Shown here one piece after another: positions 53,689 through 64,000 of a DNA stretch of 64,000 bases; positions within the stretch are counted from its first letter, which is position 1; each line of letters starts with the position of its first letter. The translations under genes were made by a program, and so were the position numbers. Location: the NCBI RefSeq assembly GCF_003298505.1, contig NZ_QNGB01000005.1:62001-126000 (forward strand), in the 5' to 3' direction. Origin of the DNA: Roseovarius sp. TE539. GTDB taxonomy: Bacteria > Pseudomonadota > Alphaproteobacteria > Rhodobacterales > Rhodobacteraceae. A model generated the notes under the pieces. The model searched no databases. It saw only the letters and a list, made by a program, of their open reading frames with translations, and was not told the DNA's origin.

Positions 53689-54930
53689 ATGGCAGGACAC
53701 GCACCGGCAAGACGGGAATTTCTTTCAAATGGGGCCGCTTTGGGCTGCTGCCTTGCCGCCAGCCCGATACTGACGCCTGTAACCCTCGCCAGTGCACCAC
53801 ATGATCATCGGCTCGTGGTGATCATCCTGCGCGGCGGGATGGACGGGCTCGACGTCATCCGCCCCCTTGGCGATGCCGCGTTTTCAACCCTGCGCCCTGA
53901 CCTGCGTCTGAAGGAAACGGACCGCGGCATGGATCTGGACGGTTTCTTTGCACTGCATCCTGCCCTGGCGGGGCTGATGCCGCTTTGGCGGGCCGGGGAA
54001 TTCGCGGCATTCCACGCGGTCTCAACACCCTACCGGGGCAAGCGCAGCCATTTCGACGGCCAGGACGTTCTGGAATCCGGGATCGGGCTTGAGGATCGGC
54101 AAACACGCAGCGACGGTTGGCTCAACCGGGTCCTGCAGCAACTTCCGGGTGCAGAGTCAGAGACGGCCTACGCCATAGGCCGCTCCGACATGCTGCTTAC
54201 ACGGGGCGCCGCCGAAGTTGCCGACTGGGCGCCGGACGCGGCGCTCGTCCTAAGCCCTCAGGCGCAATCACTGCTGGAAATGGTAATGCACGACGATCCA
54301 CTTTTTCGGGATGCGACAATCGAAGCGATCGCCCTGTCGGGGACCGATCTGGCGGCGCAGCCCGGCAGGTCCGCGCCTCGCGGCGGGGACATGATGAACG
54401 CGATGCGCGAAAACATGCGGGCCGCACGCGGTGGCGCCCGTCCGGCAAGCATTGCCCGATTTGCCGCAGATCGTTTGAGGCAAGATACCCGGATCGCGGC
54501 TTTTTCTCTCAACGGGTTCGATACGCATTCGCGTCAGGACAAGAGCCTGCCAGGGTCACTTGAGCGGCTGGCGGAGGCGATCATGACGCTGCGCAACAAT
54601 CTGGGGCCGGTCTGGGAACGCACCACCGTCGCGGCGATGACCGAATTCGGCCGAACCGCACGGCTCAACGGTAGCGGCGGCACGGATCACGGCACAGGTG
54701 GTGCCATGCTGCTGGCCGGGGGGGCTGTCCGTGGCGGCAGGGTGCTGACGGACTGGCCCGGACTGGCCGAGGCGGATTTGTTCCAGGGGCGCGATCTGCG
54801 CCCGACAAGGGATCTGCGCGCACCGTTGGGTTGGCTTTTGCGGGATCTTTTCGGGTTCGAGAAGCGCGTTATCGAGACTGCGATCTTCCCCGGTGCCGAC
54901 ATGGGGCCCGACCCGGGGCTCACACGTTGA
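53689..54930 (+). CDS. DUF1501 domain-containing protein with Tat-type signal
   Basis: A 413-residue protein starting MAGHAPARREFLSNGAALGC, a short twin-Arg-like signal (RREFLSNGAA). The sulfatase-like DUF1501 core has LVVIILRGGMDGLDVIRP, HAVSTPYRGKRSHFDGQDVL, SLNGFDTHSRQDKSLPGSLE and MTEFGRTARLNGSGGTDHGT. It begins five bases after the DUF1800 stop, the usual pairing. Function unknown. Confidence 0.9.
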   Translation: MAGHAPARREFLSNGAALGCCLAASPILTPVTLASAPHDHRLVVIILRGGMDGLDVIRPLGDAAFSTLRPDLRLKETDRGMDLDGFFALHPALAGLMPLWRAGEFAAFHAVSTPYRGKRSHFDGQDVLESGIGLEDRQTRSDGWLNRVLQQLPGAESETAYAIGRSDMLLTRGAAEVADWAPDAALVLSPQAQSLLEMVMHDDPLFRDATIEAIALSGTDLAAQPGRSAPRGGDMMNAMRENMRAARGGARPASIARFAADRLRQDTRIAAFSLNGFDTHSRQDKSLPGSLERLAEAIMTLRNNLGPVWERTTVAAMTEFGRTARLNGSGGTDHGTGGAMLLAGGAVRGGRVLTDWPGLAEADLFQGRDLRPTRDLRAPLGWLLRDLFGFEKRVIETAIFPGADMGPDPGLTR

Positions 54931-54996
54931 GCACGGGGCTATGCAGGCAGTCCGCCACCGCTTATCCTGATGCTGCAATGGCAACTGGATCGACCG

Positions 54997-55722
54997 ATGA
55001 CGCACAAGGACCACCCGCGAGGACCCATCGTCGAGAACTGGAAAGTGCCCCCACAGCCGGGTCACATGATCTTGTCAGGCCGTTATGCGCGTCTGGAACC
55101 GCTTTCGGCGGATGCCCATGCCGCGCTTCTGTTCCATGCCTTCGACGGGGATGAAACTGTCTGGGATTACATGCCGGTCGGTCCTTTCGCGTCAGCCGCG
55201 CAATTCCATCGCTGGATGCGCGAGGCAACGGCCAGGGACGACATCCTTTTCTTCGCCATCGACGATATCGAAATGGGCGCACCCGGTGGTTTCGCCTCCT
55301 ATCTCAGGATCAAGCCCGAAGCTGGCTCGATCGAGGTCGGTTTCATCGCAATGGCCCCGCGACTGCAGCGCACCCGCGCTGCGACCGAGGCGATTTACCT
55401 GATGATGAAATGGGCCTTCGAGGCCGGGTATCGCCGTTTTGAATGGAAATGCGACGCGCTGAACACGGCATCGCGCCGCGCCGCGCAAAGGCTCGGGCTG
55501 AGCTACGAGGGCGTGTTCCGGCAAGCGGCGGTGGTCAAGGGCCGCAACCGTGACACCGCCTGGTTCGCCGCGATCGACAGCGAGTGGCCAGCGCTCGACG
55601 AGGCGTTCCGGTTCTGGCTCGCCCCGTCCAACTTCGACGAGCGGGGCCTGCAGCGCGAAGCACTGAGCGATCTCACCCGCCTGGTACGCGCCACCGATGA
55701 CCCCGCCCTTCGGGTCGGGTAG
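54997..55722 (+). CDS. GNAT family N-acetyltransferase (RimJ/RimL-like)
   Basis: A 241-residue acetyltransferase of the RimJ/RimL type. After an N-terminal segment (VPPQPGHMILSGRYARLEPL) comes DETVWDYMPVGPFASAAQFH, SIEVGFIAMAPRLQRTRAAT (acetyl-CoA region), YLMMKWAFEAGYRRFEWKCD and NTASRRAAQRLGLSYEGVFR. The substrate may be a protein N-terminus or small amine. Start at 54997 (MTHKDHPRGP) or 54970. Convergent with aspS. Confidence 0.9.
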   Translation: MTHKDHPRGPIVENWKVPPQPGHMILSGRYARLEPLSADAHAALLFHAFDGDETVWDYMPVGPFASAAQFHRWMREATARDDILFFAIDDIEMGAPGGFASYLRIKPEAGSIEVGFIAMAPRLQRTRAATEAIYLMMKWAFEAGYRRFEWKCDALNTASRRAAQRLGLSYEGVFRQAAVVKGRNRDTAWFAAIDSEWPALDEAFRFWLAPSNFDERGLQREALSDLTRLVRATDDPALRVG

Positions 55723-55727
55723 CGCGG

Positions 55728-57503
55728 TCAATCCTGCGGGATCACCCGAAGGCCCAGTTCCATCAGCTGGTCCGAACCGGGCTCCGACGGCGCGTTCATC
55801 ATCAGGTCCTCGGCGCGCTGGTTCATCGGGAACATGATGACCTCGCGGATATTGGCCTCGTCCGCGAGAAGCATCACGATCCGGTCGATGCCCGCTGCAC
55901 AGCCGCCATGCGGGGGGGCGCCGTACTGGAACGCATTGACAAGACCGCCGAAACGCTTCCTGACCTCCGCCTCGTCGTACCCCGCCCTTTCAAAGGCGCG
56001 GATCATCACGTCAAGCCGGTGGTTGCGGATCGCGCCCGAAACGATCTCGTAGCCGTTGCAGCTCAGGTCGTATTGATACCCCAGCACATCCAGCGGATCA
56101 CCCTCGAGCGCCTCCAGCCCGCCCTGCGGCATCGAGAAGGGATTGTGGGAGAAATCCACCTTGCCGGTTTCATCATCCTTTTCGTACATCGGGAAATCGA
56201 CGACCCAGGCGAAGGCGAAGCGGTTCTTTTCGGTCAGATCCAGCTCCTCTCCGATGACATCACGGGCCTTGCCCGCAACAGCTTCGAAGGCATGCGGCTT
56301 GCCCCCCAGGAAGAAGGCGGCGTCGCCCTTGCCGAGGCCCAGTTGCCGGCGGATCGCTTCGGTGCGTTCGGGGCCGATATTCTTGGCCAGGGGGCCGGCG
56401 GCCTCGATGCCGTCGTCACCATCCCGCCAGAATATGTATCCCATCCCCGGCAGGCCCTCCTTCTGGGCAAAGGCGTTCATCCGGTCGCAGAACTTGCGGG
56501 AGCCGCCGCCCGGGGCGGGGATGGCGCGGACCTGGGTGCCATCCTGTTCCAGGAGCTTGGCGAATATCGCAAAGCCACTGCCGCGGAAATGCTCTGACAC
56601 GTCAGCCATCTTGATGGGGTTGCGCAGGTCCGGCTTGTCGGTTCCGTACCACAGCGCCGCATCGCGATAGGAAATCTGAGGCCAATGCTTGTCGACCGTG
56701 TGCCCGCCACCAAACTCTTCGAAGACACCGTCGATCACCGGCTGGATGGTATCGAAAATATCCTGCTGCTCGACAAAGCTCATTTCCATGTCGAGTTGAT
56801 AGAAATCGGTGGGTGAACGGTCGGCGCGCGGGTCCTCGTCACGAAAACACGGCGCGATCTGGAAATACTTGTCGAAGCCAGACACCATGATCAACTGCTT
56901 GAAAAGCTGTGGCGCCTGCGGCAACGCGTAGAAACGGCCGGGATGCAGGCGGGAGGGCACCAGAAAGTCGCGGGCGCCTTCCGGGCTCGATGCGGTGATG
57001 ATCGGGGTCTGGAACTCGCGGAACCCGATATCCCACATCCTGCGACGGATCGACGCGACAACATCGGAGCGCAGCTTCATGTTGGTCTGCATCGCCTCGC
57101 GACGCAGATCGAGGTAGCGGTAGCGCAAGCGCGTCTCCTCGGGATATTCCTGATCGCCGAACACAATCAGCGGCAATTCGGCCGAGCTGCCAAGGACACG
57201 GACGTCGCGGATATAAACCTCGATCTCGCCGGTGGGCAGACGCGGGTTGATCAGGCTCTCGTCGCGCGCCTTGACCTCGCCGTCGATGCACACGCACCAT
57301 TCCGAGCGCAGGTTCTCGACTTCCGCGAAAACCGGGCTGTCAGGGTCTGCCAGAACCTGCGTGACGCCGTAGTGATCGCGCAGGTCGACGAAAAGAACCC
57401 CGCCATGATCGCGGATGCGGTGAACCCAGCCCGAAAGGCGTACGATCTCGCCCACGTTGGTTTTGGTCAGCTCGGCGCAGGTATGGCTGCGGTATGCGTG
57501 CAT
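55728..57503 (-). CDS. aspS: Aspartyl-tRNA synthetase
   Basis: A 591-residue class II synthetase of the bacterial type. N-terminal OB fold: [20 protein letters not shown]. Motif 1 region [13 protein letters not shown]; motif 2 [19 protein letters not shown]; motif 3 [23 protein letters not shown] insertion domain lies between motifs 2 and 3 (about 310-430). The length is standard. Divergent from cfa. Confidence 0.97.
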   Translation of the reverse strand: MHAYRSHTCAELTKTNVGEIVRLSGWVHRIRDHGGVLFVDLRDHYGVTQVLADPDSPVFAEVENLRSEWCVCIDGEVKARDESLINPRLPTGEIEVYIRDVRVLGSSAELPLIVFGDQEYPEETRLRYRYLDLRREAMQTNMKLRSDVVASIRRRMWDIGFREFQTPIITASSPEGARDFLVPSRLHPGRFYALPQAPQLFKQLIMVSGFDKYFQIAPCFRDEDPRADRSPTDFYQLDMEMSFVEQQDIFDTIQPVIDGVFEEFGGGHTVDKHWPQISYRDAALWYGTDKPDLRNPIKMADVSEHFRGSGFAIFAKLLEQDGTQVRAIPAPGGGSRKFCDRMNAFAQKEGLPGMGYIFWRDGDDGIEAAGPLAKNIGPERTEAIRRQLGLGKGDAAFFLGGKPHAFEAVAGKARDVIGEELDLTEKNRFAFAWVVDFPMYEKDDETGKVDFSHNPFSMPQGGLEALEGDPLDVLGYQYDLSCNGYEIVSGAIRNHRLDVMIRAFERAGYDEAEVRKRFGGLVNAFQYGAPPHGGCAAGIDRIVMLLADEANIREVIMFPMNQRAEDLMMNAPSEPGSDQLMELGLRVIPQD

Positions 57504-57769
57504 GGGGTCCTCTCAGGGTGCGGCGGACGAAGGTATTGATCCGCGCCGATACACCTTGCCTGTGGCCTAAAGTCAAGTGTCGCACTGCAGCAAGCCGCCC
57601 TTGCCGACAAGTCGTAAAATATTGGTTATGGCAAAATCATTTACACGCGACGGGATTTGCGCAAAAATATGCCCGCTCGAGCAGAAATGCTGGCCACACC
57701 AGCAATTTGGCACGTTTCGCATAAGCGCGATCATACGCCGCCAGCGGCGCAACGCGAAGGGGGTGACCC

Positions 57770-59005
57770 ATGTGGACAAGAGCACTGAACGGTATGCTGA
57801 ACCGTCTTGTACAGGACGGAGAATTGAGCGTGACCTTTCCTGATGGCTCCACGGGGCATTACGGAGACTCCACAAGGGGACCCAGTGTTGCGATCACGCT
57901 GCATCCCGATGATCTTCCGAGGCGACTGGTGTTGACGCCGGATCTCACGCTGGGCGAATCCTACATGCATGGACAGTTGACGATCGAGGATGACGATCTT
58001 TACGGTCTGCTGACCTTGGTGATCCGCAACATCGCCCGGCAGGGATATACCTGGTATCAAAGGCCGATCACGGCCATCCGGCATCTGATGCGTTACATGG
58101 CGCAGTTCAATCCGGCCCCGAGGGCACAGTCAAACGTGGCTCACCACTACGATCTGTCCGGTGAATTATACGACCTGTTTCTCGATACGGACCGACAGTA
58201 TTCCTGCGCCTATTTCCGCGATCCCGAAATGACGCTCGAAGAGGCGCAAGAGGCGAAGAAACATCACATCGCCGGCAAACTGCTGATCGAGCCCGGAATG
58301 CGGGTTCTGGACATAGGTTGCGGATGGGGCGGCATGGGTCTGACGTTGGCACGGGACTACGGCGCCGACGTGACCGGTGTGACGCTGTCGCGTGAGCAGC
58401 ACGCCATGGCGAATGCCCGCGCCGAAGAGGCCGGGCTTGCGGACAGGGCGCGTTTCCACCTCACGGATTACCGAAAGGTCACCGGGCAGTTCGACAGGAT
58501 CGTCTCGGTCGGTATGTTCGAACATGTCGGTGTGCCCCATTACAATGAATACTTCGGCAACGTTCGCAAGCGGCTGACGGAAGACGGCGTGGCGCTGATC
58601 CACACCATCGGCCGGTCGAGCCCGCCCGGCAGCACCAACCCGTGGATTGCCAAGTACATTTTCCCGGGCGGTTACATCCCGGCCATGTCCGAGACATTGC
58701 GTGCCGTTGAACATCAGAGCCTTTATACGACGGATGTGGAAATATGGCGGCTGCACTACGCTGAAACCCTGCGCCATTGGCATGACCGCTTCATGACGAA
58801 TGTGGACAGGGCACGCGAGCTCTATGACGAGACGTTCTGCCGGATGTGGCGCTTCTACCTTGTGGCCAGCGAGCTTACTTTCAGGCTGAATCGTCAGGTG
58901 GTTTTCCAGTTCCAGCTTTCGCCGGTGCAGGATACCGTACCGTTGACCCGCGACTACCTTTATCGCGAGGATGACTCCGGAATTCGGCGGCATGCAGCGG
59001 AATAG
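57770..59005 (+). CDS. cfa: Cyclopropane-fatty-acyl-phospholipid synthase
   Basis: A 411-residue SAM-dependent enzyme that cyclopropanates unsaturated acyl chains of membrane phospholipids. The N-terminal lipid-binding part includes TPDLTLGESYMHGQLTIEDD and VAHHYDLSGELYDLFLDTDR. SAM motif VLDIGCGWGGMGLTLARDYG at about 178. GMFEHVGVPHYNEYF is the catalytic segment. AAGGGGG lies six to eight bases before the ATG. In Rhodobacter a cfa gene is controlled by an ECF sigma factor; no such promoter could be verified in the AT-rich upstream region here. Confidence 0.95.
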   Translation: MWTRALNGMLNRLVQDGELSVTFPDGSTGHYGDSTRGPSVAITLHPDDLPRRLVLTPDLTLGESYMHGQLTIEDDDLYGLLTLVIRNIARQGYTWYQRPITAIRHLMRYMAQFNPAPRAQSNVAHHYDLSGELYDLFLDTDRQYSCAYFRDPEMTLEEAQEAKKHHIAGKLLIEPGMRVLDIGCGWGGMGLTLARDYGADVTGVTLSREQHAMANARAEEAGLADRARFHLTDYRKVTGQFDRIVSVGMFEHVGVPHYNEYFGNVRKRLTEDGVALIHTIGRSSPPGSTNPWIAKYIFPGGYIPAMSETLRAVEHQSLYTTDVEIWRLHYAETLRHWHDRFMTNVDRARELYDETFCRMWRFYLVASELTFRLNRQVVFQFQLSPVQDTVPLTRDYLYREDDSGIRRHAAE

Positions 59006-59013
59006 AGCGCCTT

Positions 59014-59652
59014 TCAGGCCATTTCCGCCTGTATGAGGCCCCGCAGCGAATTTCCGACAAAAAGGCGTGTGGCCCGGTGCAGATCATCCGGGGTCAGCAC
59101 CGCTTCGCGGACCTTGGCAGCGGCCAGCAAACGTTCCCGCAGCACACCGGGCAGCAGGCCACATCGGAGCGGCGGCGTCAGAAGGCCGTCACCGAGATCG
59201 GCGAAAACCGTGGTGATCGTCCCGTCGCAGACCTGTCCCGCCTCGTTCAGCAGGATCGCCTCGTCCAGATGCGGGGGCAGTGCGGCCCGCGCCGCGTCAT
59301 AGGCCCCTCGGCAGGTGGTCTTGTGCCTGAGCCAGGGATCGCAGGCGCGCAGCCTTTCCTCGGCCAGGCCGACCCGCCAAACCGTATCGGGAGGCAGGAT
59401 TTCGAAGCTCTGCACGGAAATCTCCGCCTGCCCCCGTGCATCGAGGGTCAATCGCACCCGCAACGGCCCTTCGCCCGTCAGCCGGTCAAGCTCTGCCTCC
59501 GCCCCCGAGGGATCCAGACCCAGAGCGGCGGCACTATGCCGGAACCGCGCGATATGCTCCGCGCCATGCCTAATCCCGCCGGCCCGGGTCCAGCGGAATG
59601 TCTCGATCAGGCGAAAGCCGGGATCAGCCGGCAGGCGAAACGACTCTTCCAA
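59014..59652 (-). CDS. pabC: Aminodeoxychorismate lyase-like class IV aminotransferase
   Basis: A 212-residue PLP enzyme of fold class IV, short for PabC but with the key segments: RLIETFRWTRAGGIRHGAEH, the PLP Lys in LRHKTTCRGAYDAARAA, AILLNEAGQVCDGTITTVFA and PPLRCGLLPGVLRERLLA. It makes 4-aminobenzoate for folate. Initiator TTG at 59652 with GAGGAGG five bases upstream, 46 bases inside the pabB 3' end. Confidence 0.88.
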   Translation of the reverse strand: MEESFRLPADPGFRLIETFRWTRAGGIRHGAEHIARFRHSAAALGLDPSGAEAELDRLTGEGPLRVRLTLDARGQAEISVQSFEILPPDTVWRVGLAEERLRACDPWLRHKTTCRGAYDAARAALPPHLDEAILLNEAGQVCDGTITTVFADLGDGLLTPPLRCGLLPGVLRERLLAAAKVREAVLTPDDLHRATRLFVGNSLRGLIQAEMA

Positions 59653-60731
59653 AGCGCCTCCTCGTATTCGCTGTCGGCCGTGCTGTCATGGACAACACCG
59701 CCGCCGACATTCAGCGTTGCCTGCCCGTCTTCAAGCATAAGCGTGCGTATCGCGACATTGAACTCGGCGCGTCCATCCGGAGCCGCCCATCCGATTGTTC
59801 CGCAATAGATGTCGCGTGCATGGTCTTCCAGTCCGGCAAGGATCTGCATCGCCCTCAGTTTGGGCGCTCCCGTTATCGACCCGCAGGGAAACAGGGCCCG
59901 GAAGATCGCGGCAAGCCCGGTATCTTCCTGCATCCGACCGCAGATGAGCGATGTCATCTGGTGAACGGTGCTGAAACTTTCGACCGCGAAAAGCTCTGGA
60001 ACCCGAACGGTTCCGGGGCGGCAGATCCTCGACAGGTCATTGCGCAGCAGATCGACGATCATCAGGTTCTCGGCCCGGTTCTTTTCGTCCTGGATCAAGA
60101 ATGCGCGCCGGCGGGCATCGTCTTGCGGAGTCTCGCCGCGGGGCTGCGTTCCCTTCATCGGGCGTGTTTCGATTTGACCTTCGGCATCGGTGCGAAAGAA
60201 CAGCTCGGGAGAACGCGACAGGATGTCGGGCAAGCCGGGCTGACGGATCATGGCACCGTACCGAACCGGCTGCGCCCGGCAAAGCGCAGCATACAACGCC
60301 CCCGCCTCCCCGTCTGCGCACATCTTCAGCGGAAAGGTGAGGTTGGCCTGATAGATATCTCCGGCGGAGATGTAATCATGCACCGCCTCGAAGGCATCTG
60401 CATAACGTGCTCGGTCCCAACACGGCACGAAATCCGCAAGCGCCGCCCGACCGCCCGGTGCGGAGGGCGAATCGTCCGGGCACGAATAGACACCGAACCG
60501 CAGAAGAGGCAGGCGGCGCCTCTGCGGCGTGAGGGCCAGAAGCCGCGGTTCCAGCGCGAACCCAAGTTCATAGCTCGCATAACCTGCAAGCCAATTGCCC
60601 TGCGCTTGCGCGTCGTCGATCGCAGCCAGCGCCGCGGGCACTTCATCGGGTTCGATGGCCGTGATCATGCGCTGCGGCCGGTCGAAACCGCACGGCTCTC
60701 CGTCCGGGCCCTTGTCGAAGAGAATCTGCAA
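59607..60731 (-). CDS. pabB: Aminodeoxychorismate synthase component I
   Basis: A ~374-residue chorismate-binding enzyme: GDIYQANLTFPLKM, MKGTQPRGETPQDDARRR, MIVDLLRNDLSRIC, GSITGAPKLRAMQIL and GGGVVHDSTADSEYEEALWK. It lacks the full N-terminal Trp pocket domain of longer PabB forms. Start is proposed at TTG 60731 (LQILFDKGPDG), which has AGGAAGG eight bases upstream, rather than ATG at 60776, which adds a 15-residue leader without similarity. Overlaps pabC. Confidence 0.92.
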   Translation of the reverse strand: MQILFDKGPDGEPCGFDRPQRMITAIEPDEVPAALAAIDDAQAQGNWLAGYASYELGFALEPRLLALTPQRRRLPLLRFGVYSCPDDSPSAPGGRAALADFVPCWDRARYADAFEAVHDYISAGDIYQANLTFPLKMCADGEAGALYAALCRAQPVRYGAMIRQPGLPDILSRSPELFFRTDAEGQIETRPMKGTQPRGETPQDDARRRAFLIQDEKNRAENLMIVDLLRNDLSRICRPGTVRVPELFAVESFSTVHQMTSLICGRMQEDTGLAAIFRALFPCGSITGAPKLRAMQILAGLEDHARDIYCGTIGWAAPDGRAEFNVAIRTLMLEDGQATLNVGGGVVHDSTADSEYEEALWKSRFACRLIPAFA

Positions 60732-60911
60732 GAACGTATCCTTCCTCAGTTGCCCGGAAACTAGCGCCGAACACATCCCGCGCCATCCTCAAAACGTCCC
60801 TTCGCGACAGAATTGCGATGCCCCTTGCACCGCGTCGCGTGATGGATATAACCCGCTTCAATTTGCGTGCGCGGCGAATGTCGCGTCCTTTGCCGCTGTC
60901 CGGGGAAAACC

Positions 60912-63900
60912 ATGCCGAAAAGAACCGATATCTCTTCCATCATGATCATCGGCGCGGGCCCCATCATAATCGGTCAGGCCTGTGAGTTCGACTATTCGGG
61001 CGCGCAGGCATGCAAGGCCCTTCGCGAGGAGGGCTACCGCGTCATCCTGGTCAACTCGAATCCGGCAACGATCATGACGGACCCGGGGCTGGCCGATGCA
61101 ACCTATATCGAACCGATCACGCCCGAGGTCGTGGCCCGCATCATTGAACTGGAAAAGCCCCATGCGCTGCTGCCGACAATGGGCGGACAGACCGGGCTCA
61201 ACACCGCGCTGGCGGTGGCTGATATGGGGGTTCTGGAAAAATTCGGCGTGGAACTGATCGGAGCGAACCGCGCGGCGATCGAGATGGCCGAGGACCGCAA
61301 GCTTTTCCGTGAGGCGATGGATCGTCTGGGAATCGAGAACCCCAAGGCCACGATCGCGAACGACATGGATGAATGCATGGCCGCGCTGGAGCATGTGGGG
61401 CTTCCGGCGATCATCCGTCCGGCCTTCACCCTCGGGGGAACTGGTGGCGGCGTCGCCTATAACCGCGACGACTACATTCACTTCTGCAAGTCGGGGCTGG
61501 ACGCCTCGCCGGTCAACCAGATCCTGATCGACGAGTCCCTTCTGGGATGGAAGGAATTCGAAATGGAGGTGGTACGCGACAAGGCTGATAACGCGATCAT
61601 CGTATGCTCCATCGAAAACGTCGATCCGATGGGGGTTCACACCGGCGATTCCATTACCGTCGCACCGGCTCTTACCCTGACTGACCGGGAATATCAGGCT
61701 ATGCGCAACGGTTCCATCGCCGTCCTGCGCGAGATCGGCGTCGAAACCGGCGGATCGAATGTGCAGTGGGCCATCAATCCCGAAGACGGTCGCATGGTGG
61801 TGATCGAAATGAATCCGCGCGTCAGCCGCTCTTCTGCACTTGCGTCCAAGGCAACCGGTTTTCCGATCGCCAAGATCGCGGCAAAACTCGCGGTCGGCTA
61901 CACGTTGGACGAGCTCGACAACGACATCACCAAGGTGACGCCTGCCAGCTTCGAGCCCACGATAGATTACGTCGTCACCAAGATTCCACGCTTCGCATTC
62001 GAGAAGTTTCCGGGCAGTGAGCCGACCCTCTCAACCGCCATGAAATCCGTTGGCGAAGCAATGGCGATAGGCCGCACGATCCACGAGTCGCTGCAAAAGG
62101 CGCTTTCGAGCATGGAAACCGGCCTTAGCGGTTTCGATGAAATCGCCATCGATGGCGCGCCGGACAAGGCGGCGGTCACCCGCGCCATCAGCCGTCAGAC
62201 ACCGGACCGGATGCGGACCATAGCGCAGGCCATGCGTCACGGGCTCAGCAATGATGACATTCACGCCGCCACCGCCTACGATCCGTGGTTCCTGTCTCGT
62301 ATACGCGAAATAGTGGACGCCGAGGAACAGGTTCGCGAACACGGGTTGCCGACCGATCAGGAGGGCCTCCGCGCGCTCAAGATGATGGGGTTCAGCGACT
62401 CGCGTCTGGCCGCGCTTACCGGCTTTGCCGAGGAAGACATCCGCAGAACACGTCTTTCGGCGGGTGTCAGGGCGGTTTTCAAACGCATTGACACCTGCGC
62501 CGCCGAATTCGAGGCGCAGACCCCCTACATGTATTCCACCTACGAGGCGCCGGTGATGGGCGAGGCGGAATGCGAGGCGCGACCCTCTGACCGCAAGAAG
62601 GTGGTGATCCTGGGTGGCGGACCCAACCGGATCGGTCAGGGCATCGAGTTCGATTACTGCTGTTGCCATGCATGTTTCGCGCTCACGGATGCCGGCTATG
62701 AGACGATCATGATCAACTGCAACCCTGAAACGGTCAGCACCGATTACGACACGTCCGACCGACTCTATTTCGAACCGCTGACATTCGAACACGTGATGGG
62801 CATTCTCAACGCAGAGCAGGAAAACGGTACGCTTCACGGCGTCATCGTGCAGTTCGGCGGGCAAACGCCACTCAAACTCGCCAACGCTCTGGAGGCAGAA
62901 GGCATCCCGATCCTCGGAACTTCACCAGATGCGATCGACCTCGCGGAGGACAGGGAACGTTTTCAGGCACTGGTTAATCAACTGGATCTGCGGCAGCCCA
63001 AGAACGGGTTGGCCTACACCGATTCCCAGGCCCTGAGCATTGCCGATGATATCGGTTTTCCGCTGGTCATCCGGCCCTCTTACGTTCTTGGCGGACGCGC
63101 CATGGAAATCGTTCGCGACATGGCCCATCTGGAACGCTATATCGCCGAGGCGGTGATTGTCTCCGGCGACAGTCCTGTACTGCTGGACGGGTATCTGTCC
63201 GGTGCGATCGAATGCGATGTCGATGCGCTTTGCGACGGAAAGAACGTTCATGTCGCAGGGATCATGCAGCATATCGAGGAAGCCGGCGTGCATTCGGGGG
63301 ACAGCGCCTGTTCCATCCCGCCCTATTCGCTCGGCCCCGAAACCATCGCCGAGATCGAACGCCAGACCATAGCGCTGGCACGCGGGTTGGACGTGGTCGG
63401 GCTCATGAATGTGCAATTTGCCGTCAAGGGGGACGAGATTTACCTGATCGAGGTCAATCCGCGGGCCTCGCGCACGGTTCCTTTCGTTGCAAAGGCCACG
63501 GATTCCGCCATCGCGTCAATTGCGGCGCGTCTCATGGCCGGGGAAACCCTTGATCAGTTCACGCATCGCGGACCATATCCCGCCGGTGCGACGCCGGGAA
63601 GCCTGCCGATGGCGGATCAGATGACGCTGGCCGATCCGGCAATGCCCTGGTTCTCGGTCAAGGAGGCGGTGCTTCCCTTCGCGCGCTTTCCGGGCGTCGA
63701 CACGATCCTGGGGCCGGAGATGCGCTCCACAGGCGAGGTCATGGGCTGGGACGTGTCCTTCCCGCGGGCTTTCCTCAAGGCGCAGATCGGGGCCGGAAAT
63801 ACCCTGCCAGACGGCGGTAACGTTTTCTTTTCGATCAGGGACTCGGACAAGACAGAACAACTTGCCGAAACCGCGCAAGTGCTGGTGGACCTTGGTTTCT

Positions 63901-64000
63901 CGATCATTGCAACACGGGGGACGGCAGAGTTTCTCGAACGTCACGGCATCTCCTGCGAGGTGGTCAACAAGGTTTACGAGGGCCGCCCGAACGTCGTGGA
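60912..64000 (+). CDS. carB: Carbamoyl-phosphate synthase large subunit (3' end outside window)
   Basis: 1029 codons are visible of a protein usually about 1100 long. It makes carbamoyl phosphate for arginine and pyrimidine synthesis with CarA. The start [20 protein letters not shown] has GGGGAAAA ahead. The two homologous ATP-grasp halves are visible: the first with [20 protein letters not shown], the second with [20 protein letters not shown] near residue 571 and [19 protein letters not shown]. The MGS-like regulatory domain begins near residue 960 and is cut at the edge. Confidence 0.96.
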   Translation, partial: MPKRTDISSIMIIGAGPIIIGQACEFDYSGAQACKALREEGYRVILVNSNPATIMTDPGLADATYIEPITPEVVARIIELEKPHALLPTMGGQTGLNTALAVADMGVLEKFGVELIGANRAAIEMAEDRKLFREAMDRLGIENPKATIANDMDECMAALEHVGLPAIIRPAFTLGGTGGGVAYNRDDYIHFCKSGLDASPVNQILIDESLLGWKEFEMEVVRDKADNAIIVCSIENVDPMGVHTGDSITVAPALTLTDREYQAMRNGSIAVLREIGVETGGSNVQWAINPEDGRMVVIEMNPRVSRSSALASKATGFPIAKIAAKLAVGYTLDELDNDITKVTPASFEPTIDYVVTKIPRFAFEKFPGSEPTLSTAMKSVGEAMAIGRTIHESLQKALSSMETGLSGFDEIAIDGAPDKAAVTRAISRQTPDRMRTIAQAMRHGLSNDDIHAATAYDPWFLSRIREIVDAEEQVREHGLPTDQEGLRALKMMGFSDSRLAALTGFAEEDIRRTRLSAGVRAVFKRIDTCAAEFEAQTPYMYSTYEAPVMGEAECEARPSDRKKVVILGGGPNRIGQGIEFDYCCCHACFALTDAGYETIMINCNPETVSTDYDTSDRLYFEPLTFEHVMGILNAEQENGTLHGVIVQFGGQTPLKLANALEAEGIPILGTSPDAIDLAEDRERFQALVNQLDLRQPKNGLAYTDSQALSIADDIGFPLVIRPSYVLGGRAMEIVRDMAHLERYIAEAVIVSGDSPVLLDGYLSGAIECDVDALCDGKNVHVAGIMQHIEEAGVHSGDSACSIPPYSLGPETIAEIERQTIALARGLDVVGLMNVQFAVKGDEIYLIEVNPRASRTVPFVAKATDSAIASIAARLMAGETLDQFTHRGPYPAGATPGSLPMADQMTLADPAMPWFSVKEAVLPFARFPGVDTILGPEMRSTGEVMGWDVSFPRAFLKAQIGAGNTLPDGGNVFFSIRDSDKTEQLAETAQVLVDLGFSIIATRGTAEFLERHGISCEVVNKVYEGRPNVV

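Noticed and set aside
1-64000. CRISPR array, rRNA or tRNA genes
   Set aside because: No regularly spaced direct repeats and no recognisable rRNA or tRNA sequence were seen, though a tRNA scan could not be run.

Overview
This window is chromosomal DNA of an alphaproteobacterium of the order Rhodobacterales (Roseobacter/Rhodobacter type). The evidence is a high-GC background, a GcrA cell-cycle regulator, the alphaproteobacterial LexA box (GAAC-N7-GAAC), a PdhB with an N-terminal lipoyl domain, and above all a complete co-oriented gene transfer agent (GTA) cluster with the gene order of RcGTA (g1 to g15). No rRNA, tRNA, insertion sequence or CRISPR array was recognised. The two end genes (gcrA, carB) are cut by the window.

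Layout. 1-5.8 kb: gcrA 3' end, an aldo/keto reductase, a LexA-box-preceded imuA-like gene without imuB/dnaE2, a secreted YceI protein, and two convergent MFS permeases of one family separated by a hairpin-rich repeat. 6-16 kb: metG, an orphan PAS histidine kinase, a carboxymuconolactone-decarboxylase-fold protein, trigger factor, the cimA - methyltransferase - squalene/phytoene-synthase-like operon, and cysS, whose 3' third is much more AT-rich than the rest. The 515-base interval between cysS and the divergent MttB-family gene holds a probable leaderless leader peptide with tandem Cys codons, a 39-base interrupted palindrome and a 29-codon upstream ORF with a near-ideal Shine-Dalgarno sequence. 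17.9-25.3 kb: DUF3179 and DUF4336 proteins, a periplasmic and a cytosolic cyclophilin in tandem, pgk, class I aldolase, an AidB-like acyl-CoA dehydrogenase and ftsB. 25.5-29.4 kb: pdhA-pdhB-pdhC with a palindromic operator candidate in front and an intrinsic terminator behind. 29.5-31.1 kb: a small membrane protein, cysE and a DksA/TraR zinc-finger protein.

31.1-45.5 kb: the GTA structural cluster on the minus strand, from a strong promoter at about 45.5 kb through small and large terminase, portal, g3.5, protease, capsid, head-tail connector, tail and baseplate genes to the 1335-residue 'megatron'. Most genes overlap or abut. The only large gaps are after g2 (filled by a hairpin repeat) and after the capsid gene (filled by a 14-bp stem). 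Together these genes would build a small tailed particle that packages host DNA.

45.8-64 kb: small and housekeeping genes: TrhA/hemolysin III, a DCC thiol-disulfide protein, two tandem DUF6455 proteins, an IMPACT protein, an M48 lipoprotein protease, DUF167, nitroreductase, EI24, DUF1467, methylmalonyl-CoA epimerase, a receiver-domain protein beside a DUF1800-DUF1501 pair, a GNAT, aspS, cfa, the pabB-pabC pair, and most of carB.

The least explained features are regulatory: the cysS leader, the elements in front of the MttB gene, the pdhA palindrome and the structures inside the GTA operon.
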